56,105 bases of DNA from a virus: IMG/VR virus record IMGVR_UViG_3300005613_002598, positions 1 to 56,105 of that record; one strand, written 5' to 3'. The position numbers were made by a program, and so were the translations under genes. The notes below the pieces were generated by a model. The model searched no databases and was not told where the DNA came from. It saw only the letters and a list, made by a program, of their open reading frames with translations. This document shows positions 1 through 8,679 of this stretch, piece after piece. The stretch's first letter is position 1. Each line of letters opens with the position of its first letter.

Positions 1-112
1 TGTTAATGATACTAGAATAGGTATTTATTCTGTTGGTGATACACTTTCTGTTAGGGCTGATATGAGTTTAGATGGGCAGATGGTTTCGAGATGGTGGATT
101 GAGATACCTTAA
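1..112 (+). CDS. 3' end of a truncated virion/fibre-type protein
   Basis: An open frame enters from the left edge (codons starting at base 2) and stops with TAA at 110-112. The visible 36 residues end in MVSRWWIEIP. Too little is present to assign a family. It lies directly upstream of two virion-type genes, so a structural role is plausible but only inferred from context. Confidence 0.6.
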   Translation, partial: VNDTRIGIYSVGDTLSVRADMSLDGQMVSRWWIEIP

Positions 113-124
113 TTGAAAATATAG

Positions 125-140
125 TTGATATTTATATAAA
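125..140 (+). promoter_or_regulatory. Candidate late promoter (TTGATATTTATATAAA)
   Basis: TTGATATTTATATAAA lies about 30 bases before the ATG at 171. Near-identical words precede the sheath, homing endonuclease, tube, 8709, RNR and 43402 genes. No consistent -35/-33 element is seen. The role as a late promoter is inferred. Confidence 0.5.
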
Positions 141-170
141 GTTACTCTAAAAATTTAAAAGAATTTATAA

Positions 171-1073
171 ATGTCCAGATTATATGTAAATAGTATATTA
201 CCACAAACTGGAAGTGTGGTTGATTTTAATCAAAATGTAAACTTCGCTTCTAATGTAACTGCTAGTAATATCAGTGCTAGTGGATTTATTAGTGCATCTT
301 ATTTTGTTGGTGATGGAAGTAAATTGATAAATGTGAATGGGGCTTCCGGCGGAACTGGAATTTTCAATCAAACTGGAAGTTTTTATAACACTACTAATAA
401 TGTTGGTATTACAGGTTCTTTTGTTGTAACTGGTGGTATTACTGGTTCAAATAGTATATCTGCAATATATGACTTATTTGGAGTAACACGTTCTTTGACC
501 GAACAAGGTGGTGATGTTATTAAATGGGATCCTAGTTTACAAAAATACACAAATGGACCTTTGGTATTATTTAGTGGATTTAACGTTTCATCATCAGACC
601 CGGTTGGTGTAGTTGGATTTGAATCATTGACATTGACAAATGATGATACTATAAACTTTATCGGTGCCAGTGGTAGTAAAAATGGAAGTGTTTTAGATAT
701 AAAATTTGATACTGGATTTGATAGAATAGACGGACAACGGGTTCAAGCAAATAGAGTTATAAGATATATGAGTGGGTCATTGAATCCGCCTAATATAAAA
801 GACTCGACAGGTCAAGTAATTTTGACTGTAACTTCTGAAGAATATCAAATTGCTAGTGCCAGTGTTAGGTATCAGTTACCAATTATAAGTACAAATTCTA
901 ACGGAAAACGTTTTACGTTTTATCAACTAATGGATGGAGAATCAATTCAAATTAGCCAATCAGATAATATAGGTTTAATTGAAACAGTTGGAAAATATAA
1001 AATAGATGTTTTTATTTGTAATACCACCCCATCTCATTACCTAATCACGAGTGAAAGTTTAAGTGTATTTTAA
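171..1073 (+). CDS. Tail-fibre-like virion protein
   Basis: This 300-residue protein is rich in Ser, Gly, Asn and Thr. Its N-terminal half carries short repeated beta-type phrases such as SASGFISASYFVGDGSKL, often seen in trimeric fibre shafts of metagenomic tailed phages. There are no transmembrane segments or enzyme motifs. It starts at the ATG 31 bases after a TTGATATTTATATAAA motif and is followed 10 bases later by another virion-type gene. A fibre or baseplate appendage role is inferred from composition and position upstream of the tail sheath. I do not recognise a specific T4 homologue. Confidence 0.55.
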   Translation: MSRLYVNSILPQTGSVVDFNQNVNFASNVTASNISASGFISASYFVGDGSKLINVNGASGGTGIFNQTGSFYNTTNNVGITGSFVVTGGITGSNSISAIYDLFGVTRSLTEQGGDVIKWDPSLQKYTNGPLVLFSGFNVSSSDPVGVVGFESLTLTNDDTINFIGASGSKNGSVLDIKFDTGFDRIDGQRVQANRVIRYMSGSLNPPNIKDSTGQVILTVTSEEYQIASASVRYQLPIISTNSNGKRFTFYQLMDGESIQISQSDNIGLIETVGKYKIDVFICNTTPSHYLITSESLSVF

Positions 1074-1083
1074 CAATCAATAA

Positions 1084-2856
1084 ATGGCAAGTTTAACTGA
1101 CAATTCTTTGACTCTCGCAAGTGGTATTTTTGAACCATATGGAGTAGGTATTGGGAAAAGTAGTGGTCAAATATCGTCTACAAATAATGTTGTAATAAGT
1201 GGTTCTTTGCAACGTGTATTTTATACAGCAACTGCAAGCGATGAAAATGCCATACCAGTTGAGTGGAGTGCATCTAATTACAACAATATTAATACTCAAT
1301 TTGAGGCCGAGGACGACAATACAAAGCAAGAATTATTACTTAGTTTTATAAACCCTATCACAGGTAGTCGTGGATATGGGGGGATTACTAGAATAAATGC
1401 AAATGGATACGCTCAACTACTTTTTTTAGATGTATATCCCGCTTTTGGATTTTCCCCAACAAATGGAAATGGATTTATTGGAAATCCAAATTATGCTGGT
1501 CCAATAGTTTTATATTTTCATGGAGGTGGTTTTAATAGTGGTGCTGCAAATTTTGATTTAACCCCCGATGAAAGTATTAATCAATTTAGACGTGCTGGAT
1601 TTCATTGTATATCCGTTGAATATAGACGTGGTTGGGGTGTTGTTACTGGGTCTTTGTTTGGACTTTCAGAAGAAAAATCGCCTGAGAGATTATTAGGTGC
1701 TATTAGTATTACTAGTGATTTGAAGGGTTATTATCTTACTGACCAAGGTCAAATACCGCCTACTATAAGTGAAGAGGCCTCCGGCAGATTTCTTCAAACG
1801 GCCTTGGGTACAAGTGGAATTGCCATTATTGATTGTATAGATGCATGGGATTGGGTTGACAGAAACATACAAACACTTTTACCTAATGCAATTAAAAAAT
1901 ACGTTTTACAAGGTAATTCAGCAGGCGGTTCATTAACCGCACAATTGTCATTTGCAAACGATTTAGGCAGTGCTAAACTGAATAGATTAGAAAAAAAATT
2001 AATAGGTTCTATTGAATCGTTTGGATCGTATACAGCGTCTGTATCCATCGATAATACAATACGTAATCGAGAAATACCATATCCAATTATAATACAATCG
2101 GCTGGTTTTGATAAGTTAGTACCATACAGAGATAATCATTTATTTTATCAAACAAACTTACCTTATTCAAAGGGAACGTATGACCAATACATTACGTTAA
2201 GTGAAAGTGGAAAATATGTTTATTGGTACAATACCCCCACGGGTGGGCATGGATATGATGCTTGGGATAAAACATTTAATTTATTGGGAACTGATGATCT
2301 TCGTGAAACTGAATACATTAATTGGGCAATCAAACTTATAAACAAAAAAATTGGAAACGAAACATTACCACCGCCACATTGGTTAACTAGAGTTGGTACG
2401 ATTTTAGATCCTTTAGAAGATATGGGATACCCAACTGTTGGGTATTACACCAACCTATCGGCGGAGTCTGCATCTACATTGTACACAACAAATTCAATGT
2501 GGTTTGATATCCCATTCAACACAGATATTCAGTCAGAGTGGTTTTATACTAGTTCGTTTGTTGAAGGCAATTATACAAATCAATCCGTTCATCTTTTGAT
2601 AAGTGCATCAACTAGTGAATCTTTGGAATATTTGGTTTCAGAATCTGCTAGACAACATGCGATTACTGACGCATCAGTAGGAACTAATTTAATTAGAACA
2701 AACACAGAAAACTATATAAGTAATTATGGCAACGTATCAATTTTACATTGGGGAAATGCACAAAGTACCGCCGGCCCGGCCCTGCGCACTTTAGCAGAGA
2801 TATCAACTTCTATTGCCAATTATGTGACCTCCCAAAACGAGGACCCATTTACATAA
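1084..2856 (+). CDS. Virion-associated alpha/beta-hydrolase (esterase-like)
   Basis: The 590-residue protein contains an esterase/lipase-type alpha/beta-hydrolase domain at about residues 135-420. The oxyanion motif HGGG is at 146-149, and the nucleophile elbow GNSAGG puts Ser at 279. A likely acid is Asp343 (SAGFDK) and the likely catalytic His is 389 (GGHG). The order and spacing fit a carboxylesterase triad. The first ~130 residues have the Ser/Gly/Asn-rich character of the preceding fibre protein, and the last ~170 are unassigned. It sits between fibre-like and tail-sheath genes, so it probably works on the particle as a receptor-polysaccharide deacetylase or esterase. The substrate is unknown. 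Confidence 0.7.
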   Translation: MASLTDNSLTLASGIFEPYGVGIGKSSGQISSTNNVVISGSLQRVFYTATASDENAIPVEWSASNYNNINTQFEAEDDNTKQELLLSFINPITGSRGYGGITRINANGYAQLLFLDVYPAFGFSPTNGNGFIGNPNYAGPIVLYFHGGGFNSGAANFDLTPDESINQFRRAGFHCISVEYRRGWGVVTGSLFGLSEEKSPERLLGAISITSDLKGYYLTDQGQIPPTISEEASGRFLQTALGTSGIAIIDCIDAWDWVDRNIQTLLPNAIKKYVLQGNSAGGSLTAQLSFANDLGSAKLNRLEKKLIGSIESFGSYTASVSIDNTIRNREIPYPIIIQSAGFDKLVPYRDNHLFYQTNLPYSKGTYDQYITLSESGKYVYWYNTPTGGHGYDAWDKTFNLLGTDDLRETEYINWAIKLINKKIGNETLPPPHWLTRVGTILDPLEDMGYPTVGYYTNLSAESASTLYTTNSMWFDIPFNTDIQSEWFYTSSFVEGNYTNQSVHLLISASTSESLEYLVSESARQHAITDASVGTNLIRTNTENYISNYGNVSILHWGNAQSTAGPALRTLAEISTSIANYVTSQNEDPFT

Positions 2857-2883
2857 TAAATCTTTACATAAAAACAAATAGTT

Positions 2884-3123
2884 ATGAAATTTACAGAACA
2901 AGAACTAAAACAACTAAAAAGTATACAATCCAAATATAATGATTATACTTTACAATTAGGTCAATTAGAATTAGAATTAATTGAATTAAAACAACGTAAA
3001 CAACAAATTGAAGAATTGGTATTGAAACTTAGAACTGAAGAAATCAATTTAGCAACCGAACTTACCAAAAAATACGGAAAAGGTACCATTGATATAAACA
3101 CCGGTGAATTTGTTCCTCAGTAA
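2884..3123 (+). CDS. Small coiled-coil protein
   Basis: A 79-residue, highly charged protein with Leu/Ile heptads almost throughout (QLELELIELKQRKQQIEEL at about 22-40), predicted to form one long coiled coil. No enzyme motif is visible. It starts at ATG after an A-rich leader ending GTT and lies just upstream of the tail sheath. It could be a small virion or assembly accessory protein. The function is unknown. Confidence 0.65.
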   Translation: MKFTEQELKQLKSIQSKYNDYTLQLGQLELELIELKQRKQQIEELVLKLRTEEINLATELTKKYGKGTIDINTGEFVPQ

Positions 3124-3140
3124 GGATTTTGATACAATTC

Positions 3141-3155
3141 CATATATTTATATAG
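3141..3155 (+). promoter_or_regulatory. Candidate late promoter for tail sheath
   Basis: CATATATTTATATAG lies about 33 bases before the sheath ATG and shares the ATATTTATAT core with the other candidate late promoters in this window. Confidence 0.45.
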
Positions 3156-3187
3156 TAGAAGTTATCTATAAAATTAGAGAATAATAT

Positions 3188-5287
3188 ATGGCAGAAAATA
3201 TAGTTAGTCCTGGTGTATTTACTAGAGAAAATGACCTTTCATTTATACCACAAGGTGTTGCAGAAATCGGTGCGGCTATTGTAGGCCCTACTGTCAAGGG
3301 GCCGGTAAACGTCCCTATTAAAGTAAATTCTTTTAGTGATTATGCGGCTACCTTTGGTACTACATTTAAAAGTGGTAGTCAGTACTATGAGTTTTTCACA
3401 AGCATTGCGGCTGAATACTACTTGAGAAATTCAGGCGCACTTACTGTTGTAAGGGTTGCATCGGGGTCGGCAGCACCAGCCAGTGCTAGTGTTTACTCTA
3501 ATACTACTGTTGGTCTTACTTTTGCATCTGCATCTGTTACTATAGATGCATTTGGGGACAATCAAGAATTTCATATTGTAGATGGAACTACAACATATAG
3601 ATTTATAGCAAGAGCCGTCCTCCCGCCCGATGCGCCTAGTGGTAATTTGTGGTTTTTCCAAAGCCAGTCACTGGGACAAAGTGCCCAAAATTTAAAAAAT
3701 GAAATCAATAACGCAATACCAAACGTTGTTTCGGCCTCGATCGCCGGCCCCGCCTTGATATTATCCGGTTCAGCCGCCGGTACAAGGTATAATGGTATAT
3801 TTTTCGCTACATCCTCACTAAATGGTGCCGGGCCTTATTTTACTCAATCTACATTAGAGGGTGGTACTGATAGTACTACACAAACCAAAGTGTTTGATGT
3901 ATATACACTCGCTGATGGTGTAATTATGAATAATAGTGGTGCGTTGGGAACAAATGATGCACTTGCATTGGGAACTGCAGATAATGTACGTTGGGAAATC
4001 TCTAATGTAAATAACGAAACTGGTACATTCACATTCTCAATCCGTAGAGGTGATGATACTCAAAATCGTAAGATTTATCTTGAGCAGTATAACAATGTAA
4101 ATCTTGACCCAAATACAACTAACTATATTGGTAGAGCAGTTGGTACACAATACTTGACAATTCAAGATGCGGCTACCGCAGACCCATTCTTACAATTAAC
4201 TGGTGACTATCCAAACATTTCCAAGTATATAAGAGTGGCTAATATAGTAGATACCGTTGATTATTTAGATACCAATGGTGATGTTAGAGTTGCAGCCGCA
4301 TCTGCATCACTCCCAAGTGCGGGGTCTGGTTCTGAAGGTGGTGCGTTTGGGGGTGGACTTGGTGGTGATGTTAGTGCAGTTGAATTCAAAATGTTTGATA
4401 ACATTACTGAAACAAATGTACAGGGTCTTGACCCAGATACAGATTACACTACTGCATTTAGATTGCTAAAAAACCAAGATGAGTATGATATTAATTTACT
4501 TATCGCACCTGGTATGACATTAACCAACCACGGAACGGCAGTTGCTGAAGCAAAAACAGTTGTTGAAGATCGTGGTGATGTATTCTTAGTGGTTGACCCC
4601 GTATTACATGGAACTACTACATTAGCTACTGTAACATCGGCTGCTAATTCATTAATAAGTTCTTACGCCGCTACTTACTGGCCATGGGTTAAAATCAGAG
4701 CAACTAGATTGAATAGAGATGTTTGGGTTCCACCAAGTGTGGTGATGCCTGGTGTATTGAGTTACAATGATAGTGTTAGTGCAGAATGGTTCGCACCAGC
4801 CGGTCTTACTCGTGGTGGTATTGATATAGCAGTTCAAGCAGAACGTAAATTGACTAAGGCTAACCGTGACACTCTTTATGATGGCCGTGTTAACCCAATC
4901 GCTACTTTCCCAGGACAGGGCGTGACTGTATTCGGTCAGAAAACTCTTCAGAAAAAGGCAACTTCATTGGACCGTGTTAATGTTCGAAGATTGTTGATTA
5001 ACTTGAAAAAGTTTATCGCATCTACTTCAAGATTCTTGATTTTCGAAAATAACACATCTGCAACAAGAAATAGATTCTTGAATACAGTAGTTCCTTATAT
5101 GGAATCAGTACAACAAAATCAAGGTCTTTACGCATTCCGTGTTATCATGGATGAAACTAACAATACACCTGATATTATAGATAGAAATATTCTTAAAGGT
5201 GATATTTACATTCAACCAGCTAGGGCAGCTGAATTCATTGTGATTGATTTTAATATTCTTCCAACTGGTGCGCAATTTGGAGAATAA
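3188..5287 (+). CDS. Contractile tail sheath protein (gp18-like)
   Basis: The 699-residue protein has the standard sheath N-terminus (SPGVFTREND, then IGAAIVGPTVKGP) and the conserved C-terminal domain with NVRRLLINLKKFI, FENNTSATR and a final DFNILPTGAQFGE. The central part (about 95-420) is a variable, Gly/Ser-rich insertion domain that would face outward. T4 gp18 is 659 residues, so the length fits. It forms the contractile outer tube that drives DNA delivery in myoviruses. It is preceded by a candidate late promoter and followed by a strong terminator. Confidence 0.95.
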   Translation: MAENIVSPGVFTRENDLSFIPQGVAEIGAAIVGPTVKGPVNVPIKVNSFSDYAATFGTTFKSGSQYYEFFTSIAAEYYLRNSGALTVVRVASGSAAPASASVYSNTTVGLTFASASVTIDAFGDNQEFHIVDGTTTYRFIARAVLPPDAPSGNLWFFQSQSLGQSAQNLKNEINNAIPNVVSASIAGPALILSGSAAGTRYNGIFFATSSLNGAGPYFTQSTLEGGTDSTTQTKVFDVYTLADGVIMNNSGALGTNDALALGTADNVRWEISNVNNETGTFTFSIRRGDDTQNRKIYLEQYNNVNLDPNTTNYIGRAVGTQYLTIQDAATADPFLQLTGDYPNISKYIRVANIVDTVDYLDTNGDVRVAAASASLPSAGSGSEGGAFGGGLGGDVSAVEFKMFDNITETNVQGLDPDTDYTTAFRLLKNQDEYDINLLIAPGMTLTNHGTAVAEAKTVVEDRGDVFLVVDPVLHGTTTLATVTSAANSLISSYAATYWPWVKIRATRLNRDVWVPPSVVMPGVLSYNDSVSAEWFAPAGLTRGGIDIAVQAERKLTKANRDTLYDGRVNPIATFPGQGVTVFGQKTLQKKATSLDRVNVRRLLINLKKFIASTSRFLIFENNTSATRNRFLNTVVPYMESVQQNQGLYAFRVIMDETNNTPDIIDRNILKGDIYIQPARAAEFIVIDFNILPTGAQFGE

Positions 5288-5313
5288 AATAAGAAATTAT
5301 ATTTAACGGGTTG

Positions 5314-5344
5314 AAAAAAGGAGATAATTAATTATCTCCTTTTT
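5314..5344 (+). terminator. Rho-independent terminator after tail sheath
   Basis: A perfect inverted repeat, GGAGATAATT / AATTATCTCC (5320-5339), is flanked by A6 on the left and followed by T5. It lies 27 bases after the sheath stop codon, as expected for an intrinsic terminator. The A/T flanks make it potentially bidirectional. Confidence 0.85.
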
Positions 5345-5354
5345 CAAATTATTG

Positions 5355-5368
5355 TTGATATTTATTAA
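5355..5368 (+). promoter_or_regulatory. Candidate late promoter before homing endonuclease
   Basis: TTGATATTTATTAA lies just after the sheath terminator and 27 bases before the GTG start at 5395. The same word recurs at 7080, at the far end of the endonuclease gene. Confidence 0.45.
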
Positions 5369-5394
5369 TGAACAATTAGATATAAAGTGTTGTT

Positions 5395-7083
5395 GTGAAC
5401 ATATCCGATATTAAAAAATTATATAATAATTCCGGCCGGGGATTTTATAATATAGTGAAATTTAAGCACCCAAAGCTATATATTAAACTCAAAAACGGAA
5501 AGGGAAGAACTATACCTGAATCATTGTATTTACTTATGAATGAATGTAATCAGCCAATGTGTACTGTATGTAAAACTGCGCCAGCTAGATTTATATCTAT
5601 TAAAAATGGCTATACTGATTTTTGTAATAAGAAGTGTTATGAAATGGTACATGGTGCTCGTATTAAGGAAATCGCTAATACGGGAGTATATAAAAATGTC
5701 GGGAAAAAGGCTAAATCTACATTTTTGAAAAACGGTGGGAATTATAATGATACTGTAGCTAGGGGTAGAATTACCAAAAAAGAAAAATATGGCGATGAAA
5801 ATTATAATAATCGCGATAAATGTATTGCTACAAATATTAAAAGATACGGAACTAAAGTCCATCCAAACGTAAATAAATCTACTATTAGCCGAATTAACTC
5901 TAATCAGATAGGATTTAAATCAGAAAAATATAAACAATATTTGAAAGATAATGGAGTGGAAAATGCAAGTCAGATTCAATCTGTCCGTGATAAAAAGGCT
6001 AAAAGTAATTTTAAACGCATGATGGTTAGTATGGTCAATGGTAATAGACTTCAACAAAAAGTAATACCATTATTTACTATTGATGATTATGTGGGGCAAC
6101 ATACCATGTACCCGTTTGAATGTAGTGAGTGCGGCAATAAATTTGCGGATAAAGTATTAAATGGAAAAATACCAAGATGCCTTAGCTGTAATCCACTATA
6201 TTCAGTAAAATCATTGAAACAACGAGAAGTATACGATTATATTAATACAATATATAATGGTGAAATTTTATATAATTGTAGATCGGTATTATCAAACAAT
6301 AATGAATTAGATATATACATTCCAGAAAAAAATATTGCAATTGAATATAATGGGAATTATTGGCATTCTGAATTATTGGGAAAAGATAAAAAATATCATA
6401 TAGCGAAAACCGAAGAATGTGAAAAACTCGGAATTCAATTAATTCATATATTTGAAGATGAGTGGCTTAATAAGGAATATATAGTAAAAAATAGAATTAA
6501 ATATATTCTAAATGTTGAATCGGGTAAATTGTATGCAAGAAATTGCACTATAAAGGAAATATCGGCTTCTGATAAAAATAAATTTCTCCTTGATAATCAT
6601 TTACAAGGTCCAGATAAATCAAAAATAAAACTTGGAGCGTTTTATGATAATGAACTGGTATCTGTTATGACCTTTGGTGGTCTGAGAAGAGCCCTTGGGT
6701 CTATACAAGTAAATAATCATTATGAATTATATAGGTTTTGTTCTAAGATTAGAATTATTGGAATAGCAAGTAAATTATTAACGTACTTTATTCGAAATTA
6801 CAGTCCAGAAAAAATAATAACTTATGCTGATAGAAGATGGTCAAATGGTAAATTATATGAAGCTATTGGATTTACTAAGGTATCAAATGGAACTCCTAAT
6901 TATTGGTATCTTGATGGAAATATGAATAGAATTCATAGATATACATTCCGTAAGGGAATATTATCAAATAAATTGGCCGATTTCAATCCTCAGTTAACGG
7001 AATGGCAAAACATGCAACGAAACGGATATAATAGAATATGGGATTGTGGTAGCTTAAAATTTCAATTAAACTTAAAAACTTGA
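5395..7083 (+). CDS. Free-standing homing endonuclease with Vsr-like nuclease and C-terminal GNAT/Mom-like domain
   Basis: The 562-residue protein starts at GTG. Two Cys4 zinc-knuckle-like clusters are visible (CTVC...CNKKC near 52-80 and CSEC...CLSC near 242-265), separated by repeated KYGxxN-type DNA-binding helices. Around 275-380 there is a Vsr/EDxHD-type PD-(D/E)XK nuclease core with NELDIYIPEKNIAIEYNG and YWHSE. The last ~170 residues (LGAFYDNELVSVMTFGG, ELYRFC, YADRRWSNGKLYEAIGF) resemble the acyltransferase-like fold of Mom-type proteins. It lies between complete sheath and tube genes, so it is an intergenic mobile gene rather than an intron or intein. TGA overlaps the next promoter motif. 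Confidence 0.8.
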   Translation: MNISDIKKLYNNSGRGFYNIVKFKHPKLYIKLKNGKGRTIPESLYLLMNECNQPMCTVCKTAPARFISIKNGYTDFCNKKCYEMVHGARIKEIANTGVYKNVGKKAKSTFLKNGGNYNDTVARGRITKKEKYGDENYNNRDKCIATNIKRYGTKVHPNVNKSTISRINSNQIGFKSEKYKQYLKDNGVENASQIQSVRDKKAKSNFKRMMVSMVNGNRLQQKVIPLFTIDDYVGQHTMYPFECSECGNKFADKVLNGKIPRCLSCNPLYSVKSLKQREVYDYINTIYNGEILYNCRSVLSNNNELDIYIPEKNIAIEYNGNYWHSELLGKDKKYHIAKTEECEKLGIQLIHIFEDEWLNKEYIVKNRIKYILNVESGKLYARNCTIKEISASDKNKFLLDNHLQGPDKSKIKLGAFYDNELVSVMTFGGLRRALGSIQVNNHYELYRFCSKIRIIGIASKLLTYFIRNYSPEKIITYADRRWSNGKLYEAIGFTKVSNGTPNYWYLDGNMNRIHRYTFRKGILSNKLADFNPQLTEWQNMQRNGYNRIWDCGSLKFQLNLKT

Positions 7084-7097
7084 TATTTATATATAAA
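7080..7097 (+). promoter_or_regulatory. Candidate late promoter for tail tube
   Basis: TTGATATTTATATATAAA begins at the last coding bases of the homing endonuclease, so the TGA stop (7081-7083) lies inside the motif. The tube ATG follows about 16 bases after the motif. Confidence 0.5.
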
Positions 7098-7112
7098 CGA
7101 GGAAATAAATAA

Positions 7113-7601
7113 ATGGCAGAACTAATCGATCCAAATGAGTTGATGTTTAAAACATTTCAACCAAAACAAAACCACAGATTTATCATGTATATTGATGGTA
7201 TCCCATCCTTCATGGTCAAAGCTGTTGCTCGTCCAAATGTAACTACCAATAAAGTTACATTAGACCACATCAATACCAAACGTCATATTACTGGTAAATC
7301 AGAATGGCAGGATATCACTTTAACTCTATATGACCCAATTGTACCATCAGGTACTCAAGCCGCTATCGAATGGTTCAGATTACATTATGAATCAGTAACA
7401 GGTCGTGCTGGATATGCTGACTTTTACAAAAAAGATGTTACTATCAACGTATTGGGTCCGGTTGGTGATAAAGTAGAAGAATGGACTTTAAAGGGTGCAT
7501 TCATTGTAGGTATGACTCCATCGGCATTGGATTGGGCAGAAGATGGATTTTCAACAGTTGAACTTACTTTGGCTTATGACTATGCCATACTACAGTTCTA
7601 A
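7113..7601 (+). CDS. Tail tube protein (gp19-like)
   Basis: This 162-residue protein matches the T4 gp19 tail tube family in size (T4: 163) and pattern: N-terminal QNHRFIMYIDGIPSFMVKA, then HITGKSEWQDITLTLYDP, and C-terminal TPSALDWAEDGFSTVELTLA. Hexameric rings of it form the inner tube through which DNA passes. It has GAGG 12-15 bases before the ATG, one of the few recognisable ribosome-binding sites here. It is separated from the sheath gene only by the inserted homing endonuclease. Confidence 0.92.
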   Translation: MAELIDPNELMFKTFQPKQNHRFIMYIDGIPSFMVKAVARPNVTTNKVTLDHINTKRHITGKSEWQDITLTLYDPIVPSGTQAAIEWFRLHYESVTGRAGYADFYKKDVTINVLGPVGDKVEEWTLKGAFIVGMTPSALDWAEDGFSTVELTLAYDYAILQF

Positions 7602-7633
7602 TATTATAATTTAAATTTAACTAAACACAAGTT

Positions 7634-8464
7634 ATGGAAAATAGTTTTAAGCTCGATAACGAGCAATTAAAAGCACAAGTTGCAAAACAATATCAAAAAC
7701 AAGAATTACAATTTCCAACTGAAATAATTGATTTACCTTCTAAGGGGTTGGTATATCCAGAAGGACACCCACTTCGAGATGGTCGTGTAGAAATGAAATA
7801 CATGACTGCTAAAGAAGAGGATATTCTTAGTTCCGAGTCTCTTATTAGAAAGGGTGTTGTATTGGACAAATTGTTTAGGTCTTTGATTATTGGTAATGGT
7901 GATGGGGTTCCGTTTAATTATGATGACCTTATTACAGGTGATAAAGATGCAATTATGATTGCCGCTCGTGTATTGGGATATGGCAAAGATTATACCATTA
8001 AAATTGATGTGGCTGAATTGGACGAACCGCATGAAGTTACTGTAGATTTAACCACACTTAATGATAATCAGTTTGATGAATCTTTGTTTGAAAAGTATGG
8101 AAACAATATTCCTTATACACTTCCAGCTGCTAAAAAACAAATAACATTCAAAATTTTGAATGGACATGATGAAAAATTGATAACAAGTAAACTCAAGAAA
8201 AAAGATACAAGTGGTATTAAACGGGATAATTCAACTCGGTTAAAACACATTATAACTTCAATTGATGGTGATGAAGATCAATCTACAATTGATGAGTTTG
8301 TAGATAATTACTTACTATCACGTGATTCTTTTGCACTAAAAGAATACATCAAAAAAATTCAACCCGGTGTTGATATGAGATTTTTGTTGGAAATTCCAGA
8401 ACAAGAAATTTCCAGGTGGGTTGATTTACCAATCGGTTTAGACTTTTTTTGGCCCGGGGTCTGA
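7634..8464 (+). CDS. Baseplate hub/tail assembly protein, gp26-like (upstream part of a frameshift pair)
   Basis: The 276-residue protein has the signature LPSKGLVYPEGHPL followed by VEMKYMTAKEEDILSS and ARVLGYGKDYTI, typical of gp26-like proteins of T4-type phages. It lies between tail tube and tape measure, the position used for paired tail assembly chaperones in long-tailed phages. Its last codons run over a T7 tract and GGCCCGGGG to a TGA at 8462. The following frame (+1) continues with a conserved gp51-like sequence that has no suitable start of its own. A frameshift would make a product of about 343 residues ending at 8666. Confidence 0.8.
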   Translation: MENSFKLDNEQLKAQVAKQYQKQELQFPTEIIDLPSKGLVYPEGHPLRDGRVEMKYMTAKEEDILSSESLIRKGVVLDKLFRSLIIGNGDGVPFNYDDLITGDKDAIMIAARVLGYGKDYTIKIDVAELDEPHEVTVDLTTLNDNQFDESLFEKYGNNIPYTLPAAKKQITFKILNGHDEKLITSKLKKKDTSGIKRDNSTRLKHIITSIDGDEDQSTIDEFVDNYLLSRDSFALKEYIKKIQPGVDMRFLLEIPEQEISRWVDLPIGLDFFWPGV

Positions 8465-8666
8465 TTACAGACCCATTCTGCACCAAGAAATCTTTGGATT
8501 AACATTCCATGGAAAGGGATTTTCATGGAGTGAAGTGTATAATATGCCTATATGGTTACGTAGATTCTACATAAACCAAGTCAAAGAGTATTACGAGGCA
8601 CAAAATAAGCAAATGGAAGAAGCTAAACGTGGTGCTACTCAACCAAAGTTTAATAGGTTCAAGTAA
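8442..8666 (+). CDS. gp51-like extension, probably translated by +1 frameshift from the 7634 gene
   Basis: In the +1 frame after the upstream gene, residues YRPILHQEIFGLTFHGKG, SWSEVYNMPIWLRRFY and so on match the gp51/tail-chaperone extension type. The frame opens right after a TAG at 8439-8441 and the upstream frame closes at TGA 8462-8464. Any shift must therefore fall in about 20 bases that contain T7 (8444-8450) and CCCGGGG. The first in-frame ATG (8544) lies inside the conserved region, arguing against independent initiation. A sequencing error in the T7 run is the main alternative. Confidence 0.65.
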   Translation, partial: TFFGPGSDYRPILHQEIFGLTFHGKGFSWSEVYNMPIWLRRFYINQVKEYYEAQNKQMEEAKRGATQPKFNRFK

Positions 8667-8679
8667 AATTGAACCTATT
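8652..8679 (+). terminator. Hairpin at the end of the gp51-like frame
   Basis: An 11-bp perfect stem, AATAGGTTCAA / TTGAACCTATT, with a GTAAAA loop that includes the TAA stop. No U-tract follows. Instead the sequence runs straight into a TTGATATTTATAT motif. It may attenuate transcription or protect the 3' end. A true terminator is uncertain. Confidence 0.4.

Noticed and set aside
125-7097. T4 late promoters on the minus strand (TATAAATA read from the other strand)
   Set aside because: No convincing minus-strand genes exist; the motifs are placed upstream of + strand genes.
5288-7112. Endonuclease at 5395 as part of an intron or intein
   Set aside because: The sheath and tube genes on either side are complete with their own stop, start and promoter-like signals.
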